Part shown: positions 28,816-38,300 of the stretch, piece after piece
How the letters are laid out: the number at the start of each line of letters is the position of its first letter
How positions within the stretch are numbered: position 1 is the first letter of the stretch
DNA from: Neorhizobium vignae
Lineage (GTDB): Bacteria > Pseudomonadota > Alphaproteobacteria > Rhizobiales > Rhizobiaceae
Length of the DNA stretch: 64,000 bases
Direction of reading: 5' to 3'
Assembly: GCF_000732195.1 (NCBI RefSeq)
Contig: NZ_JNNU01000010.1
Span: 186,001-250,000 of the forward strand
Translations under genes and position numbers: made by a program
The notes under the pieces: generated by a model
Database searches by the model: none
What the model saw: only the letters and a program-made list of their open reading frames with translations
What the model was told of the DNA's origin: nothing

Positions 28816-29634
28816 ATGACTGTTGTTGAGACCCGGCAAGGCACCTCCCCCGTCATTCTCGGCTTTCCGCATACGGGAACTGACGTGCCCTCGGCGATCT
28901 GGGACCGGCTGAACGACAACGGTCGCCTGCTTGCCGATACGGACTGGCATATCCATCGGCTTTATGACGGCCTCCTGACGGATGCGACGACCGTGCGCGC
29001 CACCTTCCACCGCTACGTGATCGACGCCAACCGCGATCCGCAGGGTGTCAGCCTTTATCCCGGCCAGAACACCACGGGCCTGATCCCGGAGACGGATTTC
29101 GACGGCAAGACCATCTGGCAACAGGGCGCCGCGCCGACCGAGCCCGACACCACAGGGCGGCTGCGCGAATTTCATGCGCCCTATCATGCCGCGCTCGCAG
29201 CCGAGATCGAACGGGTCAAATCCATTCACGGAATTGCCGTGCTCTACGATTGCCACTCGATCCGCTCGCATATCCCGTTCCTCTTCGAAGGCACCCTGCC
29301 CGATTTCAATATCGGCACGGACACGGGCAGAACCTGCGCTCCGGACATCGAAGAGGCAGCGCTTGCCGCGACGGCCGCGGCGCCGGGTTACACCAGCATC
29401 CTCAACGGCCGCTTCAAGGGCGGCTGGACGACGCGGCATTACGGCAAGCCGGAAACCGGCGTCCACGCCATCCAGATGGAACTTGCACAATCCACCCATC
29501 TCGAGACGGAAACCCAGCCCTTCGCTTACGACCGGGCCAAGGCGGAGCGGCTGCGCATCCATCTCAAGGATATCCTGACGCGGATCGAGCGTATCGCCCT
29601 CGGCCTCGCGTCACAGAAAAACAACAACCGATAA
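28816..29634 (+). CDS. hutG: N-formylglutamate deformylase (HutG)
   Basis: 272 residues starting directly after the hutH stop. The N-formylglutamate amidohydrolase fold is indicated by [10 protein letters not shown] at residue 15, [16 protein letters not shown] text near 38, DCHSIRSH near 138 and [12 protein letters not shown] near 217. It converts N-formylglutamate to glutamate and formate and completes the HutF route. The next gene follows after 13 bp. Confidence 0.94.
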   Translation: MTVVETRQGTSPVILGFPHTGTDVPSAIWDRLNDNGRLLADTDWHIHRLYDGLLTDATTVRATFHRYVIDANRDPQGVSLYPGQNTTGLIPETDFDGKTIWQQGAAPTEPDTTGRLREFHAPYHAALAAEIERVKSIHGIAVLYDCHSIRSHIPFLFEGTLPDFNIGTDTGRTCAPDIEEAALAATAAAPGYTSILNGRFKGGWTTRHYGKPETGVHAIQMELAQSTHLETETQPFAYDRAKAERLRIHLKDILTRIERIALGLASQKNNNR

Positions 29635-29647
29635 AGGGAACGTTCCG

Positions 29648-31321
29648 ATGACCAATCCCCGCCACAATATCCGCGAAATCCGCGCCCCCCGCGGCAACCA
29701 GCTCAACACCAAAAGCTGGATGACGGAAGCGCCGCTGCGCATGCTGATGAACAATCTCGACCCGGACGTGGCGGAAAACCCCAACGAACTGGTCGTTTAT
29801 GGCGGCATCGGACGCGCCGCCCGCACCTGGGACGATTTCGACAGGATCGTGGCGACCTTGAAGACGCTCACGGAGGAGGAAACGCTTCTGGTGCAGTCCG
29901 GCAAGCCGGTCGGTGTCTTCCGCACCCACAAGGATGCGCCGCGCGTGCTGATCGCCAACTCCAACCTCGTGCCCCATTGGGCGACCTGGGACCATTTCAA
30001 CGAACTCGACAAAAAGGGACTGGCCATGTACGGCCAGATGACGGCCGGGTCGTGGATCTATATCGGCACCCAGGGCATCGTGCAGGGCACCTACGAGACG
30101 TTCGTGGAAGCCGGACGCCAGCATTATGGCGGCAACCTCAAGGGAAAATGGATCCTGACCGGCGGCCTTGGCGGCATGGGCGGCGCCCAGCCGCTTGCCG
30201 CCGTCATGGCCGGTGCCTGCTGCCTGGCGGTCGAGTGCAATCCGGACAGCATCGATTTTCGCCTGCGCACCCGCTATGTCGATGCCAAGGCGGAAACGCT
30301 CGACGAAGCCATGGAGATGATCACCCGCTGGACGGCCGCCGGCGAGGCAAAATCCGTCGGCCTGCTCGGCAATGCGGCGGAAATCCTCCCCGAGATGGTC
30401 CGTCGCGGCATCCGCCCGGACATGGTCACGGACCAGACCTCCGCCCACGACCCGATCAACGGCTACCTGCCGAAGGGCTGGACGATGGCCGAATGGAAGG
30501 CCAAGCGCGAAAGCGATCCGAAGGCGGTGGAAAAAGCAGCCCGCGCCTCGATGCGCGAGCATGTCGAGGCGATGATCGCCTTCTGGAACGCCGGCATCCC
30601 GACGCTCGACTACGGCAACAACATCCGCCAGGTCGCCAAGGACGAGGGGCTGGAAAACGCCTTCGCCTTCCCGGGCTTCGTGCCGGCCTATATCCGCCCG
30701 CTCTTCTGCCGCGGCATCGGTCCGTTCCGCTGGGCCGCCCTTTCCGGCGATCCGGAAGACATCTATCGCACCGATGCCAAGGTGAAGGAGCTGCTGCCGG
30801 ACAACGCGCATCTGCACAACTGGCTCGACATGGCGCGCGAACGGATTTCGTTCCAGGGTCTTCCGGCACGCATCTGCTGGGTGGGCCTCGGCGTCCGCCA
30901 CAAGCTCGGCCTTGCCTTCAACGAGATGGTCCGCAATGGCGAGCTGAAAGCGCCGATCGTGATCGGCCGCGACCACCTCGATTCCGGATCGGTCGCCTCT
31001 CCCAACCGGGAGACGGAAGCGATGAAGGACGGCTCGGATGCGGTATCCGACTGGCCGCTTCTGAATGCTCTTTTGAACACGGCCTCCGGTGCCACCTGGG
31101 TATCGCTGCATCACGGCGGCGGTGTCGGCATGGGTTATTCGCAACATTCCGGCATGGTCATCTGCTGCGACGGCACCGAAGACGCCGACCGCCGGATCGA
31201 GCGCGTGCTCTGGAACGACCCCGCCACCGGCGTCATGCGCCACGCGGATGCGGGCTACGAGATCGCTGTCGATTGTGCCACGGAAAACGGCCTTCGTTTG
31301 CCCGGCATTCTCGGAAACTGA
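29648..31321 (+). CDS. hutU: Urocanate hydratase (HutU)
   Basis: 557 residues. Recognisable family segments are [13 protein letters not shown] near residue 180 (NAD-binding), TDQTSAHDP near 263, [13 protein letters not shown] near 443 and [15 protein letters not shown] near 490. It uses tightly bound NAD+ as an electrophile to hydrate urocanate to imidazolonepropionate, the second step. It lies in the same operon as the other hut enzymes. Confidence 0.97.
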   Translation: MTNPRHNIREIRAPRGNQLNTKSWMTEAPLRMLMNNLDPDVAENPNELVVYGGIGRAARTWDDFDRIVATLKTLTEEETLLVQSGKPVGVFRTHKDAPRVLIANSNLVPHWATWDHFNELDKKGLAMYGQMTAGSWIYIGTQGIVQGTYETFVEAGRQHYGGNLKGKWILTGGLGGMGGAQPLAAVMAGACCLAVECNPDSIDFRLRTRYVDAKAETLDEAMEMITRWTAAGEAKSVGLLGNAAEILPEMVRRGIRPDMVTDQTSAHDPINGYLPKGWTMAEWKAKRESDPKAVEKAARASMREHVEAMIAFWNAGIPTLDYGNNIRQVAKDEGLENAFAFPGFVPAYIRPLFCRGIGPFRWAALSGDPEDIYRTDAKVKELLPDNAHLHNWLDMARERISFQGLPARICWVGLGVRHKLGLAFNEMVRNGELKAPIVIGRDHLDSGSVASPNRETEAMKDGSDAVSDWPLLNALLNTASGATWVSLHHGGGVGMGYSQHSGMVICCDGTEDADRRIERVLWNDPATGVMRHADAGYEIAVDCATENGLRLPGILGN

Positions 31322-31325
31322 ACCC

Positions 31326-31910
31326 ATGAAGATCCTGCGCGCATCCGACTACAAGCGAATGCCGTGGAAGAACGGAGGCGGCGAGACGGTGGAGATCGCC
31401 GTCTTTCCCGCCGGCGCGTCGATCGATGATTTCGACTGGCGCATCAGCATGGCGACCGTCGCCTCCGACGGCCCGTTCTCGATCTTTCCGGGCGTGGATA
31501 GAACCCTGTCGATCCTCTCCGGCAACGGGATGGAGCTGACGATCGATGGTGGCGCGCCTGTCACTCTCGAGCTCAGTTCCGGGCCTCGTCCGTTTCGGGC
31601 CGACAGACCGGTTTTTGCCGCCTTGGTCGATGGCGTGACAACGGACCTCAACGTGATGACGCGGCGCAGCCGGTTTTCTCACCGCGTCATCAGGCACCGG
31701 ACGCCCGTGTCGCTGCCGCCCTCGGCATTTTTGAGATTCGTTCTTGCCACAGGAAAACACACGATTGCGTTCGGTTCGCAGAGAGCTGACCTCGGGCCAC
31801 TTGATTGCCTGACCTTCGGCGGCGACGTGACAGGCGATCTTGTTATCTCCGGGGAGTCGGAGGTTTTCCTGATAGAGTTGGTTTCCGAAGCAGTATCCAA
31901 GTCGTTCTAA
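31326..31910 (+). CDS. hutD: HutD-family protein
   Basis: 194 residues from ATG 31326, four bases after the hutU stop. It opens with the HutD signature (MKILRASDYKRMPWKNGGG, residues 1-19), followed by DFDWRISMATVASDGPFS and SRFSHRVIRHR. The family has a bicupin fold. It modulates hut expression or urocanate level in Pseudomonas, but its reaction is unsettled. It ends the operon, two bases from a convergent SDR gene. Confidence 0.9.
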   Translation: MKILRASDYKRMPWKNGGGETVEIAVFPAGASIDDFDWRISMATVASDGPFSIFPGVDRTLSILSGNGMELTIDGGAPVTLELSSGPRPFRADRPVFAALVDGVTTDLNVMTRRSRFSHRVIRHRTPVSLPPSAFLRFVLATGKHTIAFGSQRADLGPLDCLTFGGDVTGDLVISGESEVFLIELVSEAVSKSF

Positions 31911-31912
31911 GC

Positions 31913-32671
31913 TCATTTGCCGCCATCCACGCTGATGATCTGCCCGGAAATCCATCCGGCGAAATCGGATGCGAAGAACATCACCATGGCCGCGATGTCG
32001 TCAGGTGCGCCAAGGCGTTTGAGGGCGATATTCTGAAGGAGCCGCGCCTGCCCTTCGTCGCCCATCGCCTCCCATTGTCGCTCGGTCGCCGGGTTGGAGC
32101 GCACGAAGCCGGGCGCGACATTGTTGACGGTGATGCCCCACGGCCCCAGTTCGTGGGCGAGTTGGCGCGTCAGTCCGATCTGGCCGGCCTTGGCGCTGGC
32201 ATAGGCCTGGATTCCCGTCAGGGAAATGCCAAGACCTGCTCCGCTCGAGATATTGATGATGCGCCCGGCATTTTGCCTCTTCATGCCCGGCGCGACCGCC
32301 TGGGCCATGAAGAAGGCGCCGGACAGGTTGACGTCAAAGATCGTCTGCCAGTCGCTTTCGGATATCTCCTCGATCGGCCGGCCCACCTGCCCTCGCACAC
32401 CGCCCGCATTGTTGACCAGGACGTCCGGCGCGCCGGAGGTAGCTTCGATCGCCCGGACGGTTTCCTGCACGGCACTGCGATTGCCGACATCCAGTACATG
32501 CCCCTCGGCCTTCGGCCCGCAGAGCCCGACCGTTTCATCGAGCCCCGCCGCATCGACGTCGCAGGCATGCACCGCCGCGCCGCGGCTCGCGAACCCTTGT
32601 GCGATCGCCCGCCCGAAACCGTGGGCGGCACCCGTGACAATCACCACCTTGCCGTCGAACGAAATGTTCAT
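31913..32671 (-). CDS. SDR-family oxidoreductase
   Basis: 252 residues with classical SDR marks: TGAAHGFGRAIAQGFASRG at residue 13, NNAGG at 87, Ser in IINISSGAGLG, and YASAK. The C terminus GWISGQIISVDGGK is typical of FabG-like and sugar or hydroxy-acid dehydrogenases. The start overlaps the stop of the 33687 gene by four bases, so the two dehydrogenases form a small operon. Substrate is unknown. Confidence 0.9.
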   Translation of the reverse strand: MNISFDGKVVIVTGAAHGFGRAIAQGFASRGAAVHACDVDAAGLDETVGLCGPKAEGHVLDVGNRSAVQETVRAIEATSGAPDVLVNNAGGVRGQVGRPIEEISESDWQTIFDVNLSGAFFMAQAVAPGMKRQNAGRIINISSGAGLGISLTGIQAYASAKAGQIGLTRQLAHELGPWGITVNNVAPGFVRSNPATERQWEAMGDEGQARLLQNIALKRLGAPDDIAAMVMFFASDFAGWISGQIISVDGGK

Positions 32672-33687
32672 GCCGTCGCCATCGCCAGTTCTTCGAGATT
32701 GGCCATGTCGAGCGGACGTTTGCCGTCCTCGATCTCGTGGATCATGGCGATCAGGCGGGCGGCAAGCGGCGTCGGAACGCGCGATTCCCTGCCGATCTCG
32801 ACGACCGGCATCACCTGCGCATCCACCTCGGTCTTGCGCTTGCGCACGGCGAGATCGCGCCAGATGCCGGAATGCGATTTTGCCGACATGCGGTTATGCG
32901 CGACCATGTCGTCGAAGGACTTCTCGGTCTGCTCCGGCAAGGCCAGCGGCCCGAAGGCGGCCGGATCGAACCCGTCGAAGGCTTCCGGCCGGATATTGTT
33001 GATAGCCGCCACCGTCGCCACTTCCAGCGCAAGCCGGCGCAGAACCGGTCGCGCGATCGGATTGTCGAGTACATCGGCGATGCTGTCATTGGTGAGAGCC
33101 GTGCCAAACAGCAGCGCACCGTAGATGAGCTTGCCCCACAAGAAGCCCCAGATATTGCTGGTGATCAGGGCCTTCGGCTCGACATGCCGCATCAGCTGAT
33201 AGATACCCTCGGCCCGATCGGTGAAACGCCCGTCGAGCTCACCGATCACCGCGGCGCCATGGCCGCTATACTGCACGACGCCCGGCTCGAGGTAATCCGC
33301 CCCGAAATTCACGAAGCAGCCGATGACGCGATGTTCTCCGACGATGCGGGCAATCACGCGTTCGTTGAGCCCGTTCTGGGCGGAGACCACATATCCGTCG
33401 GCCGGGAGATGCTGGACGAGAGACCGTGTCGCCGCCTCCGTATGATGGGCCTTGACGCAGAGAAAAGTCCGCTGATAGGCGCCTTCCAGCTCTTCCGGCA
33501 GATAGGCTCTGGCCTGGACAGTGTCTTCGAAGATCGGGCCGACGATCTTCAGTCCCTCCTCGTTGATCGCATCGACATGGTCCTTGACGTTGTCGACAAA
33601 GATCACGTCCTCGCCGGCGCGGATGAAAGCTGCACCCAGCGTGCCGCCGATCGCGCCGGCGCCCCAGATCAGAATTGGCTGGCTCAT
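32668..33687 (-). CDS. Ketopantoate-reductase family dehydrogenase
   Basis: 339 residues from ATG 33687 with AGGGAG upstream. The NADP-binding loop is WGAGAIGGTLGAAFIRAG near residue 8; the second half has the all-helical KPR C-terminal domain (WGKLIYGALLFGTALTN, near 190). It is slightly longer than PanE, and the pairing with an SDR is not a pantothenate context. The pair more likely works on a 2-keto or 3-keto hydroxy-acid or sugar acid. No close functional guess is justified. Confidence 0.85.
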   Translation of the reverse strand: MSQPILIWGAGAIGGTLGAAFIRAGEDVIFVDNVKDHVDAINEEGLKIVGPIFEDTVQARAYLPEELEGAYQRTFLCVKAHHTEAATRSLVQHLPADGYVVSAQNGLNERVIARIVGEHRVIGCFVNFGADYLEPGVVQYSGHGAAVIGELDGRFTDRAEGIYQLMRHVEPKALITSNIWGFLWGKLIYGALLFGTALTNDSIADVLDNPIARPVLRRLALEVATVAAINNIRPEAFDGFDPAAFGPLALPEQTEKSFDDMVAHNRMSAKSHSGIWRDLAVRKRKTEVDAQVMPVVEIGRESRVPTPLAARLIAMIHEIEDGKRPLDMANLEELAMATA

Positions 33688-33941
33688 GCCCAAGCTCCCT
33701 CTAGAAGCGCCCGCATTCCTGCAAGCGCGATATTCTACATTGCCTAACGCGCGCTCGTTGCAGTTTGCTTGAAACGACCGGGGCCGTAACATGACGATAT
33801 TCGGTTTCCCGACATGCGGACACGCGCACTCCGAGGAGTAGACCACTACGGTCTCGTGGTCGAGTACAGGCTGGGATCGACAAGCGTCGGGCGGCGGCGA
33901 CCGAGGTCATGCCTCCGGTCGCCGCTTTTCCCAAAGGGATT
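33688..33941. other. Gap with a transcribed-RNA-like hairpin block
   Basis: Upstream of the ketopantoate-reductase gene. On the plus strand, GACCAC...GTGGTC near 33840-33861 forms a small stem. A 13-bp stem with a one-base bulge follows at 33894-33925, with TTTT at 33926-33929, which reads as an intrinsic terminator for a short plus-strand RNA. No protein frame with a ribosome-binding site is visible. It could be a small RNA or leader; evidence is structural only. Confidence 0.35.
33894..33929 (+). terminator. Intrinsic terminator-like hairpin with T4
   Basis: GCGGCGACCGAGG (33894-33906) pairs with 33912-33925 leaving one bulged base and a five-base loop, then TTTT. It is oriented to end a plus-strand transcript, though no plus-strand gene precedes it. 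Confidence 0.55.
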
Positions 33942-34064
33942 TCAAAATGAGGAACCTGCGGCCAGCAGACCGGCCAAGGCCGAAGGCTCCAGGGAGGTTA
34001 AGTCGTATATGCAGGGCGCCGCGAAGACGGCCGCTCCCAGGATGCAGATGATCACCAGTCTCAT
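33942..34064 (-). CDS. Hypothetical 40-residue hydrophobic protein
   Basis: ATG at 34064 has GGAG eight bases upstream and the frame closes with TGA at 33942. The protein starts MRLVIICILGAAVFAAPC, a short hydrophobic helix that resembles a signal or membrane anchor, and ends LAAGSSF. It lies 95 bp after the ohr stop on the same strand. It is small enough to be chance; the ribosome-binding site and hydrophobic start are the only support. Confidence 0.4.
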   Translation of the reverse strand: MRLVIICILGAAVFAAPCIYDLTSLEPSALAGLLAAGSSF

Positions 34065-34158
34065 GGGGTTCTCCAGGGACGAGGCGCTTGCCTCGTCCGG
34101 TTATCCGTTCTTGCCCGTCGCCGCGACCGATCCGGTGCAAGGCGCAAATCGCGTTTCC

Positions 34159-34575
34159 TCAGGCGAGGATCAGCTCGACATTGATGTTGCCGCGGGTCGC
34201 TTTCGAATAAGGGCAGGTCTGGTGAGCCTCTTCGACAAGCTCTCTCGCAAGTTGCGGATCGATGCCCGGCAGGCTGATGTTGAGGCGGGCCTGCAGGAAG
34301 TATGCGCCCTCGGTCGTCCCGAGGTCGACCTCGGCATCGACCGCCGTCTCGGTCGGCAACTTGATCTTCCGCTTAGCTGCGGCAAGGCCCATGGCGCCGA
34401 TGAAACACGCCGACCATCCGGCTGCGAAAAGCTGCTCCGGATTGGTGCCGGCATGCGCGCTGCCGGGAGGTGAAAGCTTGACGTCGAGCTGGGCGTCGTC
34501 GCTGCGCGAGAACCCGTCGCGCCCGCCGGTCGTGCGGGTCTTGCCGGTATAGAGAACCTTGTCGATCCTGGTCAT
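34159..34575 (-). CDS. ohr: Organic hydroperoxide resistance protein (Ohr)
   Basis: 138 residues from ATG 34575, preceded by AAAGGAG. The two active-site cysteines are C57 (WSACFIGAM) and C121 (HQTCPYSKAT), as in Ohr peroxidases that reduce organic and fatty-acid hydroperoxides. The opening VLYTGKTRTTGGRDGFSRS is typical of Ohr rather than OsmC. No MarR-type ohrR gene is adjacent, which is unusual. Confidence 0.95.
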   Translation of the reverse strand: MTRIDKVLYTGKTRTTGGRDGFSRSDDAQLDVKLSPPGSAHAGTNPEQLFAAGWSACFIGAMGLAAAKRKIKLPTETAVDAEVDLGTTEGAYFLQARLNISLPGIDPQLARELVEEAHQTCPYSKATRGNINVELILA

Positions 34576-34653
34576 GGAACACTCCTTTGTTGGTGTCGCC
34601 GGTTGCGACATCCGTTGACGGGAGTGGTTTGACGGGCCGAGGTATCCGGCATG

Positions 34654-34672
34654 TTTCCGGAATCGCCGGAAA
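34654..34672. promoter_or_regulatory. Inverted repeat upstream of ohr
   Basis: TTTCCGG (34654-34660) and CCGGAAA (34666-34672) are separated by five bases in the 172-bp gap between the sensor-kinase stop and ohr. It could be an operator for ohr or an end-of-transcript hairpin of the two-component operon. It does not match known OhrR boxes. Confidence 0.35.
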
Positions 34673-34747
34673 TGTATCGAAGAGTAGCGCGGACCTCGCC
34701 GGACACCGTTTCATACAAAACGCTTCGAAAAATCAGTCGATTTCCGA

Positions 34748-36067
34748 TCAACCGATGGTGACTTCGGCAGCCAGCCCACCACCGGCGCGGTTGTAGAGCC
34801 TGACCGAGCCGCCGAGCGCTGCGGCAAGTTGCTGGGCGATCGCAAGACCAAGCCCCGTGCCGCCGGTTTCGCGGTTGCGTGACTGCTCCAGCCTGAAGAA
34901 TGGCTGCATGGCCGCCCCCAGCATCTCTTCCGGAATCCCCGGCCCTCGATCGAGGACCGTGATGACGATGTCGCCCTCGCCCCTTCGCTCGACGCTGATC
35001 TCGGCCGCGCCGGCAAATTTCACCGCATTGTCGATGAAGTTCGAGAGGATGCGGCGTAGCGCGTGCGGTTTGGTGGACGCGGTGCCCTGCACCACGCCGG
35101 CGACGGTCACCGCCTTGCCGGTGTCCTGATAATCATAGGCAATGCTGTCGATGAACGAGGCAAGATCGATGCGGGAAACTTTCTCGCCATTGCCATGCGC
35201 GCTGCGCGCATAGGCTATGCCGTCCTGCACCAGCCGCTCGATCTCGCCGAGGTCATGCACCAGCTTGTCCCTCTCGGGCGAATCGTCTGCCATGTCGGCG
35301 CGCAGCCGCATGCGGGTGATCGGCGTCTGGAGATCGTGGGAGATGGCGGCGAGAATCTGCACCCGTTCCTCGAGATAATGGGCGATCCTGTCGCGCATGG
35401 CGTTGAAGGCCCGTGCCGCATGGACGACTTCGCTCGGGCCGGTCTCGCTCAAGGGCGGGCCTTTCCTGTTGGGATCGAGCGCATCGGCTGCGGCGGCAAG
35501 GTCTCCGAGCGGGCGGATCGCCTGCCGGACCGCAAACCAGGTGCAGACCACCAGAAGCGCCATCTGGACGGCGAACACGTAGGGAAGCCATTCGGCGATC
35601 GGCATGATACCGGTCGGCGTGACGTCGATGGTGAGCGGAGAGCCGTCGGAAAGGGTGAGATGACCCTGCAGCCGCCTGACGTCACCGGGAATGGACTCCA
35701 CCCGCAGCGGGAACCGATGCCCCACCGCCTCCTGGATCTTGCCGGTAATCTCGGCGCCGCGGCCCGACACTTCCGGCACGCCGGCAATCCCCGGGCCGAG
35801 CACCAGGCGGTAATTGCCGCGGCTCAACCGATCCAGCCAATCGGCCCGCTCATCGGCCGGCAGCCGGTCGAGGATGGCGATCGACGTCGCCAGATCGTTT
35901 TCAAGCGTGCCAAGCATGACGGCCTTTGCCGACATGTAGCGTTCGATAAAGAGGATGCTGAAGGAGAGCCCGTAGGCGATGGCGAGACCTGCAAACAGGA
36001 TAAGGAAAAGCCGGGCACGCAGGGTGCTCGGCCACCATTTTCCCAGGCGTGAGACGCTGGCGCTCAC
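34748..36067 (-). CDS. EnvZ-like sensor histidine kinase
   Basis: 439 residues. Membrane helices lie at about 20-41 and 161-180 and enclose a periplasmic domain of about 120 residues. HAMP follows (VRQAIRPLGDLAAAADAL), then phospho-acceptor H244 in AAISHDLQTPITRMRLRAD and an HATPase domain with NFIDNAVKFAG, DRGPGIPEE and GTGLGLAIA. The SHDLRTP-like box is the EnvZ/RstB type. The start overlaps the regulator stop by four bases. Signal unknown. Confidence 0.93.
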   Translation of the reverse strand: MSASVSRLGKWWPSTLRARLFLILFAGLAIAYGLSFSILFIERYMSAKAVMLGTLENDLATSIAILDRLPADERADWLDRLSRGNYRLVLGPGIAGVPEVSGRGAEITGKIQEAVGHRFPLRVESIPGDVRRLQGHLTLSDGSPLTIDVTPTGIMPIAEWLPYVFAVQMALLVVCTWFAVRQAIRPLGDLAAAADALDPNRKGPPLSETGPSEVVHAARAFNAMRDRIAHYLEERVQILAAISHDLQTPITRMRLRADMADDSPERDKLVHDLGEIERLVQDGIAYARSAHGNGEKVSRIDLASFIDSIAYDYQDTGKAVTVAGVVQGTASTKPHALRRILSNFIDNAVKFAGAAEISVERRGEGDIVITVLDRGPGIPEEMLGAAMQPFFRLEQSRNRETGGTGLGLAIAQQLAAALGGSVRLYNRAGGGLAAEVTIG

Positions 36068-36804
36068 CGCTTCGGCTCCGAGATCTCGACGGGGACCGAG
36101 AAGACGTAACCCTCGCTGCGCACGGTCTTGATATAGGTCGGCTCGCGCGCATCGTCGCCGAGCCGCTGGCGAAGCCGGCTCACCAGAAGGTCGATCGACC
36201 GGTCGAACAGGTCCGCATCGCGGCCTTGCGTGAGGTTGAGGATCTGGTCGCGGTTGAGCACGCGCTGCGGATGGTCGATGAAGACGCGCAGCAACCGGTA
36301 TTCGGCACCGCTCAGCGCGATTTCCGTGCCCTGTCCGTCGAGCAGATGGCGGCCGACCGTATCGAGCCGCCAGTCGCCGAAGCTCAGCAGCTGGCCTGCC
36401 TCGCTGATCTGCAGGTTGGGCGGCAGCATGCGCGTCCGGCGCAGGACGGCCTTGATGCGCGCCAGCAATTCACGCGCGGCAAACGGTTTCGGCAGATAGT
36501 CGTCGGCACCCATTTCGAGCCCGATGATCCGGTCCATCTCGTCGCTGCGGGCAGTCAGCATCAGGATCGGCGTCGCCTTGTGCTTGCCGGCCCTGAGCTC
36601 GCGGCAAAGGACGAGCCCGTCATCGCCCGGCATCATCACGTCGAGCACGATCAGGTCGACCGTATTGGCCTCGAGGAAACTGCGCATCTGGCGGCCATCC
36701 GCGGCCACCGTCGCCCGAAGGCCGTTCTTCTTCAGATAGCTCGACACCAGCTCGCGGATTTCGCGGTCGTCGTCAACGATCAGGATATGGTCGATATGAT
36801 CCAT
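36064..36804 (-). CDS. OmpR-family response regulator
   Basis: 246 residues. The receiver has D11-D13, acceptor D55 in LIVLDVMMP and K in YLPKPFAARELL. The winged helix occupies about 140-240 (RVLNRDQILNLTQGRD, RSIDLLVSRLRQRLGDD). It is the first gene of a two-gene operon with the kinase at 34748. Targets are not evident. Confidence 0.95.
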   Translation of the reverse strand: MDHIDHILIVDDDREIRELVSSYLKKNGLRATVAADGRQMRSFLEANTVDLIVLDVMMPGDDGLVLCRELRAGKHKATPILMLTARSDEMDRIIGLEMGADDYLPKPFAARELLARIKAVLRRTRMLPPNLQISEAGQLLSFGDWRLDTVGRHLLDGQGTEIALSGAEYRLLRVFIDHPQRVLNRDQILNLTQGRDADLFDRSIDLLVSRLRQRLGDDAREPTYIKTVRSEGYVFSVPVEISEPKR

Positions 36805-36918
36805 TTTCGGGCTTCAAATCCTTGTCCGATGAGAACGGTATCGCACCGCCCTTCCTTCTTTAAACCTCAGGATGGCTGTCGCGAAGCCAAGAAATATCTC
36901 CACGGCAGCCATGGGGGC

Positions 36919-37971
36919 TCAAAATCGGTCGACGTCCAGAACAGCCTGCGCAAAGGCCTGCGGGGCCTCCTGCGGCAGGTTGTGACCGATCCCGCCGGTG
37001 ATGGTGCGATGCTCGTATTTTCCGGAGAACTTGCCCGCATAGGCAGAAGGATCGGCATGCGGCGCGCCGTTGGCGTCGCCCTCCATGGTGATCGTCGGCA
37101 CCGAGATCATCGGCCCCGTGCCGAGCTGTTTTTCAAATGCATCGAACCGGGCCTCGCCTTCGACCAGGCCCAGCCGCCAGCGATAGTTATGGACAACGAT
37201 CTCGACGTGGTCGGGATTGTCGAATGCGGCGGCCGATCTTTCAAAGGTCGCATCCTCGAATTTCCAGCCGGGGGACGCCGTCTGCCAGATAAGCCTGTTG
37301 AAATCGCGCCGGTTCTGCTCGTAGCCCAACCGGCCGCGCTCGGTGGCCAAATAGAATTGGTACCACCATGCAAGTTCGGCTTTCGGCGGTAATGGCTTTT
37401 TGTTGATTTCCGGGCTGCCGATCAGGTAGCCGCTCACCGATACAATCGCCTTGCAGCGTTCCGGCCAAAGCGCCGCCATGATGTTTGCGGTCCTGGCGCC
37501 CCAATCGAAGGCGGCGACGATCGCCTTGTCTATCCCGAGCGCATCGAGGAGCGCGATCATATCGACCGCAATGGCCGACTGCTGACCGTTGCGCGGCGTA
37601 TCCTTCGACAGAAAGCGTGTCGTGCCGTAGCCCCTGAGGTAGGGCACGACGACCCGATAACCGGCAGAGGCGAGCAGCGGCGCGACATCCACGAAGCTGT
37701 AGATATCGTAGGGCCAGCCATGCAGCAGCAGGACGACGGGACCGTCTGCCGGACCGGCTTCGGCATAGCCCACATCGAGCACGCCCGCCTCGACCTGCTT
37801 CAACGTTTCAAAAGATGGGTTGGTGCCGGCCTTGATGGCGGTTGATGGCGTCACGACAGGCGACGAAGACTGGGCGCCAGCAGTGCTGGTCATTCCAAAT
37901 TCGACCGCTGCAACGGTCATGGCGGCAATGCCGACGAAGCGGCGCCGCTGGTGGTTGATCAGGTCGGACAT
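36919..37971 (-). CDS. Tat-exported epoxide-hydrolase-like alpha/beta hydrolase
   Basis: 350 residues from ATG 37971 with GGAG upstream. The N terminus has a twin-arginine motif QRRRFVGIAAM (near residue 10) followed by a hydrophobic stretch ending at AGA. The hydrolase domain has LLLHGWPYDIYSF and the nucleophile elbow AAFDWGAR, where Asp replaces Ser as in epoxide hydrolases and haloalkane dehalogenases. A terminal GIGHNLPQEAP carries the base His. Export points to defence against, or use of, an external epoxide or ester; substrate unknown. Confidence 0.87.
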   Translation of the reverse strand: MSDLINHQRRRFVGIAAMTVAAVEFGMTSTAGAQSSSPVVTPSTAIKAGTNPSFETLKQVEAGVLDVGYAEAGPADGPVVLLLHGWPYDIYSFVDVAPLLASAGYRVVVPYLRGYGTTRFLSKDTPRNGQQSAIAVDMIALLDALGIDKAIVAAFDWGARTANIMAALWPERCKAIVSVSGYLIGSPEINKKPLPPKAELAWWYQFYLATERGRLGYEQNRRDFNRLIWQTASPGWKFEDATFERSAAAFDNPDHVEIVVHNYRWRLGLVEGEARFDAFEKQLGTGPMISVPTITMEGDANGAPHADPSAYAGKFSGKYEHRTITGGIGHNLPQEAPQAFAQAVLDVDRF

Positions 37972-38300
37972 CGAACTCTCCAATTCGTGTTGATCACGGT
38001 CGGAAGGAAGCCGGACCCATGTATCCCCGATATGTCCCAAGCCGCGGGTTTTGAATGCGGATGTAGCATCCGGCCGCCGGGATACGTTCTGATACAATTC
38101 AGGCCCCCCGCTCCGGCCGCCTTCCGCCGCGCCCGGCGATTTGTGTCGCTCTGTAGCGCATCGGGCGGTTTCCTACACTTCGGTACATTTTCCCTCGAAC
38201 CCGGACACATCCGGGATACGTCGCGCCGACCAGATTGGCTCCGTTGCTGGTTGCGCCGCACCGGCGCCCAGAACCCGAACATCCGGTGTCAAAGGAAACG
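37972..38300. promoter_or_regulatory. Divergent promoter region with two 11-bp direct repeats
   Basis: This 329-bp gap separates the minus-strand hydrolase from plus-strand dipZ. CCGGGATACGT occurs at 38077-38087 and again at 38211-38221 in the same orientation. Similar GATAC/GTATCC fragments surround both. These may be binding sites for a regulator shared by the divergent genes. No ORF is supported. Confidence 0.4.

Noticed and set aside
32668..33687. Calling the gene panE
   Set aside because: Family match only; context is an SDR partner rather than pantothenate genes, and the protein is longer than PanE.
33820..33900. Manganese (yybP-ykoY-like) riboswitch, suggested by GAGGAGTAG
   Set aside because: Only the first loop resembles the motif; the second conserved loop and a metal-transport gene downstream are absent.
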